A program made the position numbers and the translations under genes. DNA of 64,000 nt from the NCBI RefSeq assembly GCF_014200805.1, contig NZ_JACHDB010000002.1, positions 1,054,001 through 1,118,000 on the forward strand, in the 5' to 3' direction. The notes beneath the pieces are model-generated. The model made no database searches, was not told the origin of the DNA, and saw only the letters and a program-made list of their open reading frames with translations. The DNA comes from Nocardiopsis composta. GTDB taxonomy: Bacteria > Actinomycetota > Actinomycetes > Streptosporangiales > Streptosporangiaceae. Shown here piece by piece: positions 49,581-58,870 of the stretch (positions are counted from its first letter, which is position 1; every line of letters starts with the position of its first letter).

Positions 49581-51068
49581 TCAGCCGGAGGGGTGCCGCT
49601 CCGCGGAGCCGCCACCGGAGGGGGCCGCCGCGGGGACGGGCGCGTCGACCTCCTCGACCTCGACGCCCTCGGCGGTCCCCGCCGGGCCGCCCTGCGCGCC
49701 GGCGCCCCCGTGGCCGGCGTCCGCGCGTAGCATCTCCTCCGGGTCGACCGAGCCGGGGTTGTCGAAGACGTAGCGCATCCGCTCGTGGTCGAGGTCGCCG
49801 TTCCAGTGCGCGATGGCCAGCGTGCCGATGCCGTTGCCGGTGAGGTTGGTCAGCGCGCGGCCCTCGGACATGAACCGGTCGATGCCCACGATGAGCGCGA
49901 TGCCCGCCAGCGGGATGACGTCGTCGAACGCGGCCAGCGAGGCGGCCAGCGTCACCAGCCCGGCCCCGCTGACCCCGGCGGCGCCGTTGCTGGACAGCAG
50001 CATGAACATCAGCAGCCCGATCTGCGTCCACAGCGGTACGTCCACGCCGGTGACCTGGGCGATGAAGATCGCGCCCATGGACATGTAGACCGCGGTGCCG
50101 TCCAGGTTGAACGAGTAGCCGGTGGGGATCACCAGGCCCACCACGGACTTCTTCGCCCCGGCGGCCTCCATCTTGGCCATCATCCGCGGCAGCACCGACT
50201 CGCTGGAGGAGGTGCCCAGCACGATCAGCAGCTCGTCGCGGATGTAGCGGATGTACTTGAAGATGTTGATCTTGCACATCCAGCACACGGCGCCCAGGAC
50301 GAGGAAGAGGAACAGCAGGCAGGTGACGTAGAAGCTGAGCATGAAGTAGACGAGGTTGCCCAGGATCTGGCCGCCGTACTCGCCGATGGTGAACGCCATG
50401 CCGCCGAACGCGCCGAGCGGGGCCGCGTACATCACGATCTTGATGACGCCGAACATGATGTGCGACATGGTGTCCAGGGCGCGCACCGCCGGCTTGCCCC
50501 GCTCACCCATCATGGCCAGCGCGCAGGCCACCAGGATCGCGACCACCAGCACCTGGATCAGCTGGCCCTCGACGAACGAGGAGAAGAAGCTGTCCGGTAC
50601 CAGGTTGAGGAAGAAGTCGGTCATGCCCTCGCCGCCGGCCTCCTCGGCCTCGGCGATGGTGCCCGCGGCGGCGTCGGGGTCGAGGTCGACGTCCAGGCCC
50701 TGCCCCGGACGCATCAGGTTGACCGTGACCAGGCCGATGCCCAGGGCGAAGACCGTGGTCACGTTGAAGTAGACCACCGCCTTCAGGGCCAGCCCGCCGG
50801 CCTTGGCGAGGTTGCCCAGGTTGGCGATGCCCACCACGACGGTGCAGAAGATCGTCGGCGCGATGACCACCTTCACCAGTTTGATGAACAGGTCGGCGAG
50901 CCACTTCATCCCCGCGGCCTGCTCGGGGAAGGCGATGCCGAAGGCCACCCCGAGGGCGATGGCCACCAGGACCCAGAAGTAAAGGTGCTGGTAGATGCGC
51001 TTGCGGTTGGCCGGGCGCGCGATCTCCTCACCGGATTTCGAGCGTCGCAGGCGTCCCAGGGCTCCCAT
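49581..51068 (-). CDS. dctA: Cation:dicarboxylate symporter (DctA/GltP family)
   Basis: 495 residues, about eight membrane helices plus two re-entrant loops. IFCTVVVGIANLGNLAKAGG, LGTSSSESVLPRMMAKMEAA (serine-rich hairpin), IPTGYSFNLDGTAVYMSMGA and NGAAGVSGAGLVTLAASLAA are family signatures. It should take up succinate, fumarate and malate with protons or sodium. The start ATG 51068 has GGAG nine bases upstream, better than GTG 51077. The last 60 residues are an acidic/proline tail. Confidence 0.9.
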   Translation of the reverse strand: MGALGRLRRSKSGEEIARPANRKRIYQHLYFWVLVAIALGVAFGIAFPEQAAGMKWLADLFIKLVKVVIAPTIFCTVVVGIANLGNLAKAGGLALKAVVYFNVTTVFALGIGLVTVNLMRPGQGLDVDLDPDAAAGTIAEAEEAGGEGMTDFFLNLVPDSFFSSFVEGQLIQVLVVAILVACALAMMGERGKPAVRALDTMSHIMFGVIKIVMYAAPLGAFGGMAFTIGEYGGQILGNLVYFMLSFYVTCLLFLFLVLGAVCWMCKINIFKYIRYIRDELLIVLGTSSSESVLPRMMAKMEAAGAKKSVVGLVIPTGYSFNLDGTAVYMSMGAIFIAQVTGVDVPLWTQIGLLMFMLLSSNGAAGVSGAGLVTLAASLAAFDDVIPLAGIALIVGIDRFMSEGRALTNLTGNGIGTLAIAHWNGDLDHERMRYVFDNPGSVDPEEMLRADAGHGGAGAQGGPAGTAEGVEVEEVDAPVPAAAPSGGGSAERHPSG

Positions 51069-51414
51069 GGAGGTCACTCCTTGATCGAGGTGCGGGGGAG
51101 AGGCCCGTCATGGCCGGCTGTGACGGGCGCCACCCGTACTCTCGTTACGGGGAGGTGACACGGCAACTTCACCGGGGACTTCTTCAGATCCCTCTGACAT
51201 TCGAAATTTTTCCGTTATGCGGGAAATCTGCGCAGAAGACCGCTCTGGCCAGGTGTTCCGCGGAGCGGATCGCGGCGCTCCGGCGCGGGGCCCAGATGGC
51301 CGCCGGGTTAACGACGCCGCGCGCCCCGCGGGGTGGGGCGTAGCCCCGACGGCGGGCCCGGCCGGCGGGGTGTTCCCGCCGGCCGGGCCCGCGGCTCCGC
51401 CCGGGGCGGCCGGG
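51069..51414. other. Intergenic region upstream of dctA
   Basis: No gene seen. AT-richer DNA at about 51170-51240 (CATTCGAAATTTTTCCG) probably holds the dctA promoter. The rest is the 3' flank of the amidohydrolase gene, with a Gly/Pro-rich palindromic run near 51350-51410 that may terminate it. Confidence 0.4.
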
Positions 51415-54400
51415 TCAGCAGCGGTGCGGCGCGGTGCGCTCCGACTCGCCGTGCCACCAGGGGCCGTCCGCGGTGGCCGACGGCAGCGGGTCGCCCTGCT
51501 CGGTCGGCTCCTCCGACGAGCGCAGCCCGGCCCGCTCCCGGAACGGTTTCAGCAGGTCCTCCCGGGTGTGCACGGTGCCGTTGGCGACGGTGATCCGCAC
51601 GTTCGCGGCGGCGGCGATGTCGTCCAGCGGGTCGCCCTCCACGGCGGCCAGGTCGGCGAGCTTGCCGGGCTCCACCGTGCCCAGGTGCTCGCCCAGACCG
51701 AGCCATTCCGCGGTGGTGGAGGTGGTGACGGTCAGCGCCGCGCGCGGGGTGAACCCGTACTTCACCAGCGCCCGCATGTTCTGGTGCAGGCTGATCGCGA
51801 TGTCGTCCAGCGGCGCGTCGGTGCCGCCGAGGACCGTGCCGCCGCCCTCGTGCACGGCGCGCACCATCGCCACGTGGCCGGGGAGCGCCGCGCGGGCCAG
51901 CCGGGCGGAGGGCTCGTCGGAGCCGGCCGCGTCGGCCTTGTCCACCAGGGCCCGGTACTCCCAGGCCGGGAAGAGCGCCTCGGTGCGCTCGTCCTCCACC
52001 AGGGAGCGGTCCTCGGCGTAGAGCGCCGAGGAGGTGAACAGGGTGGGGGTGATCGACATCCCGGACTCCGCGAACAGGGTGACGGCGTCCTCGTAGGAGC
52101 GGCCGAGCAGGCTGACCGTCTGGGAGTAGCCGAGCCGGTTGGTGGCTCCGGTGTGCTCCATGCCGTCCATGCCCAGGTGCACCGCTGGGTAGAGGTAGTG
52201 CGAGGTGAGCGGCAGGTCGACGGCGTGCGCCCGCTCGATCGCGGTGCGCTGGGAGCGCACCGGCAGCCGCACGTAGGTCTTGATCAGGTCGTAGTCGAGC
52301 TCGAAGGCGCGCTCCAGCTCCCGCTCCACTCCGTCGGCGTCGTAGGTGGTGCGCATGAAGTCGTAGTAGATCCGGGAGCCGTCCACCGCCTCCCCGGTGG
52401 CCAGGTAGCGCGGCCCGGTGATCGCGCCGGAGTCCAGCGCCTCCCGGGTCTCCAGCATCTGGTAGACCGGGTCGCCGGGGGAGCGGGTGGTGGTCACCCC
52501 GTAGGCGAGCCAGAGCGGGCCCTGCCGCGACCCCCACTCCCGTCCGCGCAGGTGCCAGTGGTTGTGCGCGTCGATCAGCCCGGGCATGACGGTCAGCCCG
52601 GTGGCGTCGACCAGGGTGGTGCCCTCCTCCTCGGCGCGCTTGCGGCGCTTCTCCACCGAGGTGATCCGGTTGCCCTCGATGACGATGTCCACGTCCCGGC
52701 GGAGCCTGTCGGACCTGCCGTCCCAGAGCGCGCCGGCCTGGACCACCACCCGCCCGGAGGGGGCCTTGCGCCGCCAGGTGAGCGGCGTCTCGACGGTCTC
52801 GGGGCGGCCGCCCTCCAGGGAGACGCGGCGCAGCCGGCCGTTGCACAGGTAGAGCAGCGAGGCGGAGTCGCCGCTCCAGCTGGGGGCGTCGGTCGGCTCG
52901 GAGGTCAGCCGGCGCGGTTCGCCGGTGAACGCGCCGCGCCCGTCGACCGGCACCACCCACAGCAGGCTCTCCATGACGAAGGCCAGGTGCCGGCCGTCGG
53001 GCGACCAGACGGGGCCGTCGTCACCCCGGGTGGACAGCGACCGGTGCGGGGCGGGCTCGGTGTAGGCGGTCTCCCCGCTCTCCAGGTCGACGGTGAGGAT
53101 CTGGCTGGACCCCTCGCGGAACCGGCGGGAGCGCGGCCGGACCGCGGCCAGCGCCAGGGTGCGGCCGTCCGGGGACCAGGTGGGGCGGCCGGGCTGGAAC
53201 AGCTCGGGCAGCACCTGGCGGGTGCCGCCCGAAGCGGTGTCGTAGATCCAGGTCGCGCCGTCCTGGTCCTGGTAGGCGATGCGCTCCCCGTCGGGGGACC
53301 AGCGCGGGTATACCTGTGCGCCGTCCAGGCGGGTGAGCCGTTCGTCGGCGCCGGAGTCGAGGTCGTGGCGCCACAGGGCGGGGGCGCCCTCCCGGTCGCT
53401 GCTGTAGACCAGGGCGCCGCCGCCGGGGTGCCAGTCGGGGTCGGAGGAGAAGGAGCCGTCGTCGACGACGGCCTTCGGCTTCTTGCCGATCCGCATCACC
53501 CACAGCGCGCCCAGGGCGCGGAAGGCGACGCTGCGGCCGTCGGGGGAGAGCACCGGGCTCGCGATGCCGCGCACCGGCTGCTCGGCGGTGTCGTCGATGT
53601 CGCGCCGCGCCCGGCGCCGCTCGCGGCGCAGGTAGGGCACGGTGGCGCTGAACGCGACGTCCTCGGCGCCGCCTCCGGGGGTGCGGCTGCGGATGGCGCC
53701 GTCGGCGGTGTAGAGCAGCCGGTCCTCGCCGGTCCAGGTGACGGTGCCGACGAACACGTCCTCGTCGTCGCCGGCGGGTTCGCCGTCGACGACCAGCCGC
53801 ACGGTGTCGGCGTGCGCGGCGATGTGCGCGAGCCGCCCGCCGGGGCCGGGGGCGGGGGAGTAGAGGGTGGTGTGCTCGGCGGCGGGGACCAGCTCCTCGG
53901 TGGAGCCGTCCAGGTCGGTGGAGCGCACGCTGCTGCGGTCGGAGATGTAGACGATGCGCTCGCCGCCGGGGGTCCAGGCGGGCTCGGCCTCGTCGGCCCC
54001 GGTGTCGGTGACCGCGGTGAGCTCCTCGCTCTCCAGGTCGTAGACCCAGATCCCGTAGCCGTCGCCGCGGTCGCTGGCCAGCGCGATCCTGGTGCCGTCC
54101 GGGGAGAAGGCGGGCTCGCGGTGGTCGTGCGGGCCGGAGGTGAGCCGGCGCGGTTTCCCGTCCGGCAGGTCGATGACGTAGACGTGGTAGTTGCCCTCGG
54201 CGTAGGCCTGGAAGGCGACCTGCCCGGAGTCGGGGGAGAACCGCGGCCGGGTGGCGTCGGCCAGGTCGCCGGTGAGCCGGCGGGCCTCGCCGCCCTCGGC
54301 GGGCACCAGCCAGATCGAGGTGTAGAGGTCGAAGGCGATCCACCTCCCGTCGGGCGAGGGGGCGGCGGAGATGTTGGTCCCCTGGGTGACGGTGGCCTCC

Positions 54401-54591
54401 GGCGCGCCGCCCTCGGCCGGGGCGGCCGCGGCGGCGGCCCGCTGCGCCGGGGACATGAGCCATACGGCCCCGCCCGCGGCGGCGGCCCTGCCGCCGTGGG
54501 CGAAGAGGCCCCTCCTGCTGAGGGCGCTCGGGGGAGCGGGGTCGGGAAGCGGTTCGGGGACGGGGGGAACGGGGGATGACGGGTGTCCCAT
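51415..54591 (-). CDS. Tat-exported TolB-like beta-propeller/amidohydrolase fusion
   Basis: 1058 residues. A twin-arginine signal (LSRRGLFAHGGRAAAAGGAV, about 24-45) sends the folded protein out. Residues 70-600 are a run of TolB/PD40 propeller repeats (PSPDGRWIAFD, FSPDSGQVAFQ, FSPDGTRIALAS and others). Residues 640-1030 are an amidohydrolase: metal His pair in LIDAHNHWH, LTSHYLYP, a Tyr/Lys region in YDLIKTYVR (candidate carboxylated Lys), Asp in LGGTDAP, and GKLADLAAVEGDP. Substrate unknown; relatives are annotated as imidazolonepropionase- or dipeptidase-like. ATG 54591 has GAGG upstream. Confidence 0.88.
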   Translation of the reverse strand: MGHPSSPVPPVPEPLPDPAPPSALSRRGLFAHGGRAAAAGGAVWLMSPAQRAAAAAAPAEGGAPEATVTQGTNISAAPSPDGRWIAFDLYTSIWLVPAEGGEARRLTGDLADATRPRFSPDSGQVAFQAYAEGNYHVYVIDLPDGKPRRLTSGPHDHREPAFSPDGTRIALASDRGDGYGIWVYDLESEELTAVTDTGADEAEPAWTPGGERIVYISDRSSVRSTDLDGSTEELVPAAEHTTLYSPAPGPGGRLAHIAAHADTVRLVVDGEPAGDDEDVFVGTVTWTGEDRLLYTADGAIRSRTPGGGAEDVAFSATVPYLRRERRRARRDIDDTAEQPVRGIASPVLSPDGRSVAFRALGALWVMRIGKKPKAVVDDGSFSSDPDWHPGGGALVYSSDREGAPALWRHDLDSGADERLTRLDGAQVYPRWSPDGERIAYQDQDGATWIYDTASGGTRQVLPELFQPGRPTWSPDGRTLALAAVRPRSRRFREGSSQILTVDLESGETAYTEPAPHRSLSTRGDDGPVWSPDGRHLAFVMESLLWVVPVDGRGAFTGEPRRLTSEPTDAPSWSGDSASLLYLCNGRLRRVSLEGGRPETVETPLTWRRKAPSGRVVVQAGALWDGRSDRLRRDVDIVIEGNRITSVEKRRKRAEEEGTTLVDATGLTVMPGLIDAHNHWHLRGREWGSRQGPLWLAYGVTTTRSPGDPVYQMLETREALDSGAITGPRYLATGEAVDGSRIYYDFMRTTYDADGVERELERAFELDYDLIKTYVRLPVRSQRTAIERAHAVDLPLTSHYLYPAVHLGMDGMEHTGATNRLGYSQTVSLLGRSYEDAVTLFAESGMSITPTLFTSSALYAEDRSLVEDERTEALFPAWEYRALVDKADAAGSDEPSARLARAALPGHVAMVRAVHEGGGTVLGGTDAPLDDIAISLHQNMRALVKYGFTPRAALTVTTSTTAEWLGLGEHLGTVEPGKLADLAAVEGDPLDDIAAAANVRITVANGTVHTREDLLKPFRERAGLRSSEEPTEQGDPLPSATADGPWWHGESERTAPHRC

Positions 54592-54958
54592 GCCTACCTC
54601 GCCGTTGTCGGTGCGTGCCCGCGCGGACACTTTCCGGCTCGTTCTAACCCGCGCCTCTGCCGTCGCGCAATCCCCACGGGCCCCGTGTTCCACGGAGGCC
54701 GGGACGCCGGCGGGGCGGCCCGGTCCCGGTGCCGGCGGCGGGGCGGTGGTGCGTGCCCCGACTTCTCCGGACAAGGGGCGCAGCGGGCCCCGGCGCGGAC
54801 CCGGCCCGGGACGCAGAACGTCTCATGGTTCCCATGATGCGCAAAATTGAAACGTGAAAGATGTCATCAAAGTGACAGTGTGTTGGTGAGCCCTCGGTTT
54901 CGGACAGAGGGTTGCGTCATCGGGAAGTGGGCCCGATATGTCCGAATGGAGGAAGACC
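54592..54958. other. Divergent intergenic region
   Basis: It holds the promoters of the amidohydrolase (minus) and His-rich peptide (plus) genes. 54835-54900 is AT-rich (GCAAAATTGAAACGTGAAAG, then TGTCATCAAAGTGACAG) and may contain a regulator site; I cannot name it. Confidence 0.4.
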
Positions 54959-55204
54959 ATGGCGAGGAAGCTGCGTACGGCGGTGGCCGGGGCGGCCGCG
55001 ACGGCCGCCATGACGGGGGCCCTGCTGCTGGGCGCCGCGGCGCCGGCGTCGGCGTCCGGCGGCCACGACGACTGTCCCCGCAAGTGCGACCACGGGTACA
55101 GCCACACCCACCACGGCCACGGGCACGGACACGGGAAGTGGTGCTACGACAAGCACCACGGCTTCTACTACTGGCTGGGCGTGGTGAAGGTCAGCATCCG
55201 CTGA
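54959..55204 (+). CDS. Small secreted histidine-rich peptide
   Basis: 81 residues. The signal peptide has VAGAAATAAMTGALLLGAAA and a site after ASA. The mature part (about 41 residues) holds GGHDDCPRKCDHGYSHTHHG, HGHGHGKWCYDKHHGFYYWL: twelve His and three Cys. Such a composition suggests metal binding (Zn, Ni or Cu) outside the cell, or a surface role. No family recognised. GGAGGAAG before the ATG at 54959. A hairpin terminator follows. Confidence 0.8.
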   Translation: MARKLRTAVAGAAATAAMTGALLLGAAAPASASGGHDDCPRKCDHGYSHTHHGHGHGHGKWCYDKHHGFYYWLGVVKVSIR

Positions 55205-55227
55205 CGGCGGATTCCGCGGACGGCAGC

Positions 55228-55266
55228 GGTGCCGCACCGGCGGCCGACCGGCCCCGGTGCGGCACC
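55228..55266 (+). terminator. Terminator hairpin of the His-rich peptide gene
   Basis: GGTGCCGCACCGG (55228-55240) pairs perfectly with CCGGTGCGGCACC (55254-55266); loop 13 bases. Confidence 0.7.
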
Positions 55267-55300
55267 GCCGTCGCGTCCGGGGCCGGGCCCTCCCGGCCCT

Positions 55301-55413
55301 GAGCGACTGCCGGGTATGCGGACGGCCGCCCGGAGTGCCCGGCCGCGGGCCGGGAGAAGCAGCGCCCCGGGGCCCGACGCCGCCGTGACCGCAGCGGGAG
55401 GCTTCCCAGGGCA
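55301..55413 (+). repeat. Dispersed 110-bp repeat, copy 3
   Basis: Full-length copy: GACTGCCGGGTATGC, GCCCGGCCGCGGGCCGGGAG, AAGCAGCGCCCCGGGGC and GCCGCCGTGACCGCAGCGGG. Same order as 5700-5822 in reverse. It lies between the His-rich peptide terminator and an AraC gene. Confidence 0.7.
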
Positions 55414-55570
55414 GGGACGGGCCGATCCTGGACCGCGATCCCCGTCCGGAGCCGTCCCGCCGAGTCCGGCGGGGTGCGCGGCCCGCCGTGCCGACGACCG
55501 GTGAGACGGACGGCGGAGGCGGCTCGCAGAACCATGTCCGCGCCGCTCAAGGCCGACGTACGCTCTCCCC

Positions 55571-56509
55571 ATGGACGTGCTCGACGATCTTCTGTCCGGC
55601 ACCCGGGCCCGCGGCGGCGTGTTCAACCTGACCATCCTCGACCCGCCCTGGGGCTTCGACATCGTCGACGGCGCACCGCTGGCGCTGGCGACCCTGCTGT
55701 CCGGGTCGGGGTGGGTGATGCGCCCCGGCGAGGCGCCGGTCCGGATGGGCGAGCGCGACGTCGCGGTGCTCTCCGGGAGCGAGCCCTACGTCGTGGCCGA
55801 CTCGCCCGGCTCCCGGCCGAACCTGCGCATCCACCCCGGCGGGGTGTGCGAGCCGCTGCCGGGGGCGCCGGCCGACCACAGCACCCGGCTCGGCACGCGC
55901 ACCCACGGCGGCCGTCCGGACGGCCGGGTCCGGGTGGTGAGCGGCAGCTACCCGTTCGTCGGGGACGTCGGCCGGCGGCTGCTCGGCGCCCTCCGGCCCA
56001 CCGTCGTCGTGCCGGCCGCCGAGGTCGGGCCGGTGATGGACCTGGCCCTCGACGAGATCCGGCGGGACAGGCTCGGCCAGCAGTCGGTCCTCGACCGGTG
56101 GCTCGACCTCGCCCTGATCACCACGGTGCGCGCCTGGTTCGACCGGCAGCAGGAGCACGCCCCCGGGTGGTACCGGGCCCAGCACGACCCGGTCGTCGGC
56201 CGGGCGCTGCGGCTCATCCACGACGACCCGGCGCATCCGTGGTCGGTCGCCGCGCTGGCGGGCGCGACCGGCGTCTCCCGGGCCACGCTGTCCCGCAGGT
56301 TCGCCGACACCGTCGGCGAGCCGCCGATGACCTATCTGACCGGCTGGCGGATCGCGCTCGCCGCCGATCGGCTGAGCGGCACCACCGACACCGTCGAGAC
56401 CATCGCGCGGCGGGTCGGCTACGCGAACGCGTTCGCGCTCAGCGTCGCCTTCAAACGGGTCCGCGGCCTCACCCCGACCTCGTACCGGCAGGGCGCCGTC
56501 TCCCGGTGA
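55571..56509 (+). CDS. AraC-family regulator with cupin domain
   Basis: 312 residues. The N-terminal AraC-type cupin (cupin_6) has DPPWGFDIVDGAPLALATLL, GERDVAVLSGSEPYVVAD and an aligned middle region. Two HTHs follow at the C-terminus: WSVAALAGATGVSRATLSRR and VETIARRVGYANAFALSVAF, then KRVRGLTPTSYR. It is followed on the same strand by a DUF1772 gene, a common pairing that suggests it controls that gene. No clear ribosome site; possibly leaderless. Confidence 0.9.
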   Translation: MDVLDDLLSGTRARGGVFNLTILDPPWGFDIVDGAPLALATLLSGSGWVMRPGEAPVRMGERDVAVLSGSEPYVVADSPGSRPNLRIHPGGVCEPLPGAPADHSTRLGTRTHGGRPDGRVRVVSGSYPFVGDVGRRLLGALRPTVVVPAAEVGPVMDLALDEIRRDRLGQQSVLDRWLDLALITTVRAWFDRQQEHAPGWYRAQHDPVVGRALRLIHDDPAHPWSVAALAGATGVSRATLSRRFADTVGEPPMTYLTGWRIALAADRLSGTTDTVETIARRVGYANAFALSVAFKRVRGLTPTSYRQGAVSR

Positions 56510-56654
56510 TCCCGGCGGCGCCGCTGTCTCGACCGGCTTTGCGGCGACCGCGCCGGGAGCAGCGGGAAACGGCGCCGCCGCATCCAGCCGGGCGGACATG
56601 GACCTGAGCCGCCGGAACATGGCCGCCCCCGCGGCCGGCGGCTTGACTGGGGTG

Positions 56655-57260
56655 ATGAACGACGGCAAACCGGAAGACCGGATCGAACGGGTGCGGCGGC
56701 GGACGCCCGCGGCGCGGACCGGCCCGCGGGCGGCCGCCGCCCTCCGGGCCCCGCTCCTCGCGGCCGCCGCGGTCGCGACCGGCCTGATCGCGGGGATGTT
56801 CTTCGCCTACACCTTCTCGGTGATGCCCGGTCTGGCCCGCGTCGACGACCGCACGTTCGTGGCCGCCATGCAGGACATCAACGACGCCACCCTGGAGAGC
56901 ACGTCCTTCATGCTGACCTTCGGCATCGCGCCGCTCCTGATCGGAGCCGCGGCGGTCGTGCACCACCGGCTCGGATCGCGCGCGGCGACCCGGTGGATCC
57001 TCGCGGCGCTGGCGCTGTACGCCGTCGCCTTCGGCACCACGATGGGGGTGCACCTGCCGCTGGTCGAGGCGCTCGACGCGGCCGGAGAGCCCGGCCCGGA
57101 CGGACTCGCCCCGGCCCGGGCGGACTTCGAGGGCCCCTGGAACACCGCGCACACCATCAGGACCGTCACCGGCGCGCTCGCCCTGGCCTGCCTCGCCCTC
57201 GCCGGCACCGCCCGGGAGCGCCCCCGGCCCTGGACGCCCCCTTCCGCGGGACCGGGATGA
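56655..57260 (+). CDS. DUF1772 (anthrone oxygenase-like) membrane protein
   Basis: 201 residues, four membrane helices: LIAGMFFAYTFSVMPGLARV begins the domain, with TFVAAMQDINDAT after it, FMLTFGIAPLLIGAAAVVHH, ILAALALYAVAFGTTMGVHL and TVTGALALACLALAGTA. The DUF1772 pattern (GxFxxYxxxVMPGL) is clear. Relatives include anthrone oxygenases of polyketide pathways, but most have no known role. ATG 56655 chosen over 56598 because GGGG precedes it. Confidence 0.84.
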   Translation: MNDGKPEDRIERVRRRTPAARTGPRAAAALRAPLLAAAAVATGLIAGMFFAYTFSVMPGLARVDDRTFVAAMQDINDATLESTSFMLTFGIAPLLIGAAAVVHHRLGSRAATRWILAALALYAVAFGTTMGVHLPLVEALDAAGEPGPDGLAPARADFEGPWNTAHTIRTVTGALALACLALAGTARERPRPWTPPSAGPG

Positions 57261-57501
57261 GGGGGCGGGGGCCGCCCGCCCCTCCCCCCGATGCTCTCGG
57301 CGCCGCGGCTCTTCCAGCGCGCCCGGAAAGGGCAGCGGCGCCGAGGTCTCGCCGGCGGCGCCGGCCCCGCGCGTTTCCGCCGTACCCGGCCGGCCATCCG
57401 TTACTTTCGTTAGTCAGTCGTTTCAGGCGCCCGCCTGGGAGAACGCGCTCCGGCCGCCGGTGGGCGGCGCGGTCCGCCCCGGCGGGACGGGGGGAGTGCG
57501 G

Positions 57502-58218
57502 ATGTGGCCGACGGGGCGCGCGCCGGGGAGCCCGGGGGGACGCAGCGATCCGCGGGTGCAGCACGCCGCGTGGGTGGCGCGGTGCGTGGGGCGGGGGGAG
57601 TCGGTGCCGCTGGCGCCCGAGGACATCACCGCGCTGGCGTCCAGCCTGCAGCGCCGCTTCGTCCCCCGCGGCTCGGTCGCCTTCGGCGGCCGCTCGTCCC
57701 GGCCGGGGGTGTGGATCGTCCGCTCCGGGAGGCTGGAGCTGGTCTCGGGGCGCGGTGCCGACCAGGTGGTGGTGCAGATCCTGCACACCGGCGACGTCGA
57801 CGGGGACATCCAGGCGCTGCTGGGGGTGCGGGTTCCCTACACCGCGCGCGCCCTGGACGACACCGAGCTGCTCCACTTCGACCGCGACGACTTCGAGCAG
57901 CTGCTCTCCCAGCACCCGCAGATCGCCCGCCGCTGGCTGTCCAGCGTGGCCGGCCGGCTCACCGCGAGCCAGGCGCGGATCCTGGAGCTCCTCGGCAAAT
58001 CCCTGCACCAGCAGACCGCCCGGCTGCTGCTGGAGGAGGCCGACGGCGACAGCCTGGTCCTGCCGCAGCGGACCCTGGCCGCGATGCTGGGCGTGCAGCG
58101 GCCCTCGATCAACAAGGTCCTCAAGGAGCTGGAGCGGGAGGGGCTGATCGCCCTGCACTACTCCGCCATCGACATCCTGGACCGCGGAGCCCTGCGCCGC
58201 CGCGCCGACATCGGCTGA
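57502..58218 (+). CDS. Crp/Fnr-family transcription regulator 3
   Basis: 238 residues. The N-terminal effector domain resembles a cNMP fold (FGGRSSRPGVWIVRSGRLEL, ILHTGDVDGDIQALLG) but lacks the GE...R cassette seen in the other two Crp proteins, so it may not bind a cyclic nucleotide. The HTH is LVLPQRTLAAMLGVQRPSIN and KVLKELEREGLI. No Fnr-type Cys cluster. It is not a member of the duplicated cassette. ATG 57502 has GGGGGAG seven bases upstream. AT-richer TTACTTTCGTTAGTCAG at 57401-57417 probably marks the promoter. Confidence 0.85.
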   Translation: MWPTGRAPGSPGGRSDPRVQHAAWVARCVGRGESVPLAPEDITALASSLQRRFVPRGSVAFGGRSSRPGVWIVRSGRLELVSGRGADQVVVQILHTGDVDGDIQALLGVRVPYTARALDDTELLHFDRDDFEQLLSQHPQIARRWLSSVAGRLTASQARILELLGKSLHQQTARLLLEEADGDSLVLPQRTLAAMLGVQRPSINKVLKELEREGLIALHYSAIDILDRGALRRRADIG

Positions 58219-58870
58219 GCCGCGCGGCGGACGGGCCCCGCCCGCCGGTGCGGGGAGGGCGCAGGGCGGCACGGCCCGGACCGGCGGGCCCGAGGGCGCC
58301 GACCGGGCCGTAGCAGGCGCTCCGGGAGTGGAGAAGTCATCTCATCCGGTGGGTCCGCGGTGGCGGGTCAGGATGCGGGCGGTGGCGGCGGACGCGGGGG
58401 AGCGCTCGGCCTTGCGTTCGCGGCGGTGGCGGAGGCGGCGGCCGGCCCGGACGCGGTGCACTCGATCGTGCAGAGGGGCCGGCCCGGCCGGGCGGGGGAG
58501 CCCGCGGCCTTGCGGGCAATGCGCCGGCCGATGCCGCGCTCGCGAAGCCGTCGGCGCGGGTGGTCGCGGTGATGGCCGGTGCCGCTGTGCGGCTCGGCCG
58601 GCCGCCGCCCTGCGGCCGTGTCGGGGCGGGGGCACGACCCGCTGGAAGGGCTCCGATGCCCCGTCCGGCGCCGTGCGCGCCACGATCGCCGCGGGCTCAG
58701 GCCGCCGACCGGGCAGAATGACACGGCCTCCAAGGGACCGGCAAGGGACCGGGCCCGCCCGCCGATCCCTCCGGATGACAGGAGGGCGGTGCCGAAGCCG
58801 GCGACCGGGGCGAGCGGGCGCCGGCCGGCGGCGGAGAACGGCTGACCGCCCGCGCCGCCGAGCAGGGCGC
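58219..58870. other. Intergenic region, nothing recognised
   Basis: About 650 bases between the Crp gene and the end of the exporter-like gene. All open frames look like shadows. I see no repeat shared with other parts of the window. Confidence 0.4.
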
